64,000 nucleotides of DNA. Origin: JANMEX01 sp041751995 (lineage in GTDB: Bacteria > Pseudomonadota > Alphaproteobacteria > Rhizobiales > Rhizobiaceae). The translations under genes were made by a program, and so were the position numbers. Every line of letters begins with the position of its first letter. The stretch's first letter is position 1. Location of the stretch: assembly GCA_041751995.1 (NCBI GenBank), contig JBGSHY010000039.1:62001-126000 (forward strand), in the 5' to 3' direction. This document shows positions 61,371 through 64,000 of this stretch, piece after piece. The notes under the pieces are model-generated. The model was not told the DNA's origin, did not search any database, and worked only from the letters and a program-made list of their open reading frames with translations.

Positions 61371-62528
61371 CTAGTGTTTGTGCCCGGTCTCAAGCCGCCG
61401 TTCCATGAATTGCGAGTATCGCGACATGGCAAAGCAGAAGGACCAGAAAATGAAGGCGGCGAAGATCAGGCCGGATTTCGGCGTGGATGGCGATGCCCAT
61501 GCGGCATCGGAGAAGTTTTGGCGGACGATGCCGAGAAGGTCGAACATGCCGATGATGTACACCAGGCTCGTATCCTTGAAGAGCGAGATGAACGAGTTGA
61601 CGATGCTCGGAATCACCAGTTTCAACGCCTGCGGCATGACGATGAGACCCATCTTCTGCCAATAGCCAAGTCCGAGCGAATCCGCGCCTTCATATTGGCC
61701 CTTCGGGATCGCCTGCAAACCGCCGCGGATCACTTCGGCCATGTAGGCGGACGAGAAAAGGGCGACGCCGACGAGTGCGCGCATCAACTTGTCGAAAGTG
61801 ACGCCCGGCGGCAGGAACAGCGGCAGCATGACCGAAGCCATGAACAGTACGGTCACCAGCGGCACGCCGCGCACGGCCTCGATGAACACCACCGAGAAGA
61901 ACTTGACCACCGGCAGTTTCGAGCGCCTTCCGAGCGCCAGCAAAATGCCAAGCGGCAGCGAAACCGTGATGCCGACGAACGAGATCACCATGGTCACCAG
62001 CAGGCCGCCCCAGAGCGGGGTTTCCACGTCAACCAGTCCAAACACGCCGCCGCGCAACAGGTAATAAGCGACAACCGGGAAGACAACGAAGAACACGAAA
62101 GCGTTCAGCGCCTTGTATGGCAGTTTCGGCATTGCGAGCGGCACGAGTGTCGCGGTGAATATCACGGCTGTCAGCCAGACCCGCCAGCGTTCGGCGTCCG
62201 GATAGCGGCCGACCATGAACTGCTGGAATTTCGCACCGACGAATGCCCAACATGCGCCGGACCAGCCTTCCGGCTGAATGCCGCCTTGGGCGGCTGTCGT
62301 GCAGAAGGTTCGGTCTGTGCCAGTCCATTGCGCATCAATGAACAGCCAGCGGAACATAGGCGGCAGCAGCCAGGCGAGGAAGAGAAACGCCAGTATGGTC
62401 AGAACGCTGTCCGTCACGTTGGCGAACAGGTTCTTGCGCGCCCAGCCGACAATGCCGCTTTCCGCAAACGGCGGCGGCAGCGAGGGCTCTTCTGAGGTGC
62501 GGACGTATCCATTGGTCATGGTGTTCAT
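61371..62528 (-). CDS. aapM: General L-amino acid ABC transporter, permease AapM
   Basis: 385 residues with about eight membrane helices. The EAA loop of ABC permeases reads ADSLGLGYWQKMGLIVMPQALKLVIPSIVNSF, with the preceding YMAEVIRGGLQAI. The N-terminal half has a longer periplasmic segment as in AapM. It starts two bases after the aapQ stop. Together with AapQ it forms the pore. Confidence 0.95.
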   Translation of the reverse strand: MNTMTNGYVRTSEEPSLPPPFAESGIVGWARKNLFANVTDSVLTILAFLFLAWLLPPMFRWLFIDAQWTGTDRTFCTTAAQGGIQPEGWSGACWAFVGAKFQQFMVGRYPDAERWRVWLTAVIFTATLVPLAMPKLPYKALNAFVFFVVFPVVAYYLLRGGVFGLVDVETPLWGGLLVTMVISFVGITVSLPLGILLALGRRSKLPVVKFFSVVFIEAVRGVPLVTVLFMASVMLPLFLPPGVTFDKLMRALVGVALFSSAYMAEVIRGGLQAIPKGQYEGADSLGLGYWQKMGLIVMPQALKLVIPSIVNSFISLFKDTSLVYIIGMFDLLGIVRQNFSDAAWASPSTPKSGLIFAAFIFWSFCFAMSRYSQFMERRLETGHKH

Positions 62529-62529
62529 G

Positions 62530-63720
62530 TCAACGCTCCACCAGTGCCATTTTGGCGTTGAACCAGTTCATGAAGGCCGAGGTCAAAATGCTGATGCCGA
62601 GGTAGGCGATCATCCAGATGGCGACGATTTCCACTGCCTGTCCGGTCTGGTTAAGGATCGTGCCGCCGACCGCGACAAGGTCCGGATAACCGATGGCGAT
62701 TGCCAGAGACGAGTTCTTCGTCAGGTTCAGAAACTGGCTCGTCAGTGGCGGGATGATGATGCGCATCGCCTGCGGGATCACGACAAGGCGCAGCAATTGA
62801 TTGCGCGACAAGCCGACGGCCTGCGATGCTTCTGTCTGACCCTTCGCCACGCCGAGAATGCCGGAGCGGACAATCTCGGCAATGTACGACGCTGTGTACA
62901 CGGAAAGGGCGAGATAGAGCGACAGGAATTCCGGTTTGACCTGCATGCCGCCGGAAAGATTGAACGTGGAGAGCTTTGGCGCTTCAACCGTGACCGGCAT
63001 GCCAGTGAGGAAAAACGCCAGCAGCGGAAAGCCGATGATCAACCCCATTGATGTCAGGAACACCGGAAACTGCTGCCCTGTCTCCTGCTGCCGCTTGCGC
63101 GACCAGCGGGCGACGAAAAACGAGATGACTACGGCTGTCAAAAGACCAATCAAAATCAGTCCGCTGCCTTCGCTCCAGATCAGTTTCGGCATGAAAACGC
63201 CACGGCTGTTCAGGAAGGACCCAAGCGGAAGAACAATCGACTCTTTGGGCTGCGGCAGGACCGAAAGCACGCCGAAATACCAAAAGAAAATCTGCAAAAG
63301 CGGCGGGATATTGCGGAAAATCTCGACATAAACCGTGGCGAGGCTTCGGACGAGCCAATTTCTCGAAAGCCGCCCGATACCAACGATAAAACCCAGAATC
63401 AGTGCGGTGAAAATGCCGACTGCAGCAATGATGACCGTATTGATGATGCCAATATAAAGCGCCTTCAGGTAGGTTGAATCGCTTGTGTAGGGAATCGGCG
63501 TTTGGGCGATATCAAAGCCTGCCCGCCCATTGAGAAAGCCGAAACCGGAAGCAATGTTGGAGCGTTTGAGATTCTCGGCGGTGTTGCCGATGATCCACCA
63601 GACAAGAACCACCAGCAAGACGGCGAGAACGACCTGCGAGATCAGTCCGCGGATCTTGGGGTCGTAGAACATTGCAGACAGTCTGCCTGTCCTGTCGTGC
63701 GAAATGTCGCTGACAGCCAT
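62530..63720 (-). CDS. aapQ: General L-amino acid ABC transporter, permease AapQ
   Basis: 396 residues, about eight membrane helices. The EAA-type loop reads ASQAVGLSRNQLLRLVVIPQAMRIIIPPLTSQFLNL, preceded by YIAEIVRSGILGV. The N-terminus carries the hydrophilic tail DISHDRTGRLSAMFYDPKIRG typical of AapQ. It follows aapJ after a hairpin and is paired with aapM. Confidence 0.95.
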   Translation of the reverse strand: MAVSDISHDRTGRLSAMFYDPKIRGLISQVVLAVLLVVLVWWIIGNTAENLKRSNIASGFGFLNGRAGFDIAQTPIPYTSDSTYLKALYIGIINTVIIAAVGIFTALILGFIVGIGRLSRNWLVRSLATVYVEIFRNIPPLLQIFFWYFGVLSVLPQPKESIVLPLGSFLNSRGVFMPKLIWSEGSGLILIGLLTAVVISFFVARWSRKRQQETGQQFPVFLTSMGLIIGFPLLAFFLTGMPVTVEAPKLSTFNLSGGMQVKPEFLSLYLALSVYTASYIAEIVRSGILGVAKGQTEASQAVGLSRNQLLRLVVIPQAMRIIIPPLTSQFLNLTKNSSLAIAIGYPDLVAVGGTILNQTGQAVEIVAIWMIAYLGISILTSAFMNWFNAKMALVER

Positions 63721-63753
63721 GAGCCGCTCCCGTCAAACCGGTTTCAAGGAAGA

Positions 63754-63785
63754 TTTCCCGGCGGCGCGATGAACGCCGCCGGAAA
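63754..63785 (-). terminator. Intercistronic hairpin between aapJ and aapQ
   Basis: On the minus strand TTTCCGGCGGCG pairs with CGCCGCCGGGAAA around a short loop, with one bulged base. It lies 17 bases after the aapJ stop, inside the operon. Such hairpins stabilise the upstream binding-protein mRNA or cause partial termination, giving more AapJ than permease. Confidence 0.7.
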
Positions 63786-63801
63786 GACTCTGAACTTGCG
63801 G

Positions 63802-64000
63802 TTAACGGACCGGCGGTGCGTACTGCAAGCCGCCCTTCGACCACAGCGCGTTGATGCCGCGCGCGATCTTCAGCGGCGAGCCGGCGCCGACGTTGCGTTC
63901 AAAGCTTTCGCCGTAATTGCCGACAGCCTTGACGATGTTGTACGCCCAGTCATTGCCCAAACCGAGATCCGTTCCGATCTTGGTGTCGGCTTCCTTGCCG
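63802..64000 (-). CDS. aapJ: General L-amino acid ABC transporter, substrate-binding protein AapJ (C-terminal part)
   Basis: The minus-strand frame runs off the window end and stops at TAA 63804-63802. The visible 65 residues include TDLGLGNDWAYNIVKAVGNYGESFERNVG, then PLKIARGINALWSKGGLQYAPPVR at the C-terminus, characteristic of AapJ. It binds L-amino acids in the periplasm and hands them to AapQM. The rest of the gene lies beyond the window. Confidence 0.93.
   Translation of the reverse strand, partial: GKEADTKIGTDLGLGNDWAYNIVKAVGNYGESFERNVGAGSPLKIARGINALWSKGGLQYAPPVR

Overview
This 64-kb window is chromosomal DNA of an alphaproteobacterium, most likely of the order Hyphomicrobiales (Rhizobiales). 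The pointers are the block nrdR-ribD-ribE-ribH-nusB beside glyA, the blocks fabH-ihfA-merR and ppk-ppx/rnd, an LdtR/LdtP-type regulator and L,D-transpeptidase pair, a Bpt-type aminoacyl-protein transferase, a CBP3 cytochrome bc1 chaperone, a Mg-type HemB and an aapJQMP amino-acid transporter. Genus and species cannot be read from the sequence. The DNA is GC-rich and densely coding, with many 1-4 base stop/start overlaps and several GTG or TTG starts.

Layout. 1-3.3 kb: the end of an exopolysaccharide cluster (glycosyltransferase, priming phosphotransferase, Wzy/ligase-like polymerase). 3.5-6.2 kb: a conserved unknown, a NagZ-like GH3 hydrolase and tRNA-Pro(GGG). 6.2-11.3 kb: the MerR regulator, IHF-alpha, fabH, plsX, DUF177 and CBP3 on the minus strand, then bamE on the plus strand. 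11.3-14.9 kb: a periplasmic EF-hand protein of unknown function and the proton pyrophosphatase. 15-17.7 kb: a LysR regulator divergent from a DUF4242 gene, and an MFS transporter. 17.7-22.3 kb: nusB, riboflavin genes, nrdR and glyA. 22.4-26 kb: L,D-transpeptidase, DUF1295 membrane protein, LdtR-like MarR regulator and a small membrane protein. 26-36.5 kb: hemB, an aldo/keto reductase, an accessory insertion with a repeat-containing membrane protein, DUF423, sthA, HU, RDD, bpt, an EamA exporter, kbp and a glutathionyl-hydroquinone reductase. 36.6-41.7 kb: a TetR-controlled RND efflux operon. 41.9-43.5 kb: a GNAT acetyltransferase and an Xre-RES toxin-antitoxin pair. 43.5-51 kb: parC, a periplasmic protein, CsbD, aspS, an outer-membrane barrel protein and DUF1294. 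51-51.8 kb: a long noncoding stretch with strong secondary structure. 51.8-60.6 kb: rnd, ppx, ppk, a zinc-finger protein, an FAD monooxygenase, aspA and DUF2459. 60.6-64 kb: the aap transporter, cut by the window edge in aapJ.

How genes work together. ppk, ppx and the pyrophosphatase all act on polyphosphate or pyrophosphate. ribD/ribE/ribH carry riboflavin synthesis and share a transcription unit with nrdR and nusB. fabH and plsX start fatty-acid and phospholipid synthesis. LdtR and the L,D-transpeptidase are a cell-wall regulatory pair. Adaptor, pump and TetR repressor form one efflux unit.

Most of the window is ordinary core genome. The parts that deserve attention are: the 28.1-30.2 kb locus, where a repeat-bearing membrane protein appears to have replaced the 5' ends of two divergent genes; twin palindromes between LysR and DUF4242; the Xre-RES module with its promoter palindrome; and the 723-base structured noncoding region before rnd. 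No CRISPR array, insertion sequence, prophage or clearly new multi-gene system was seen.
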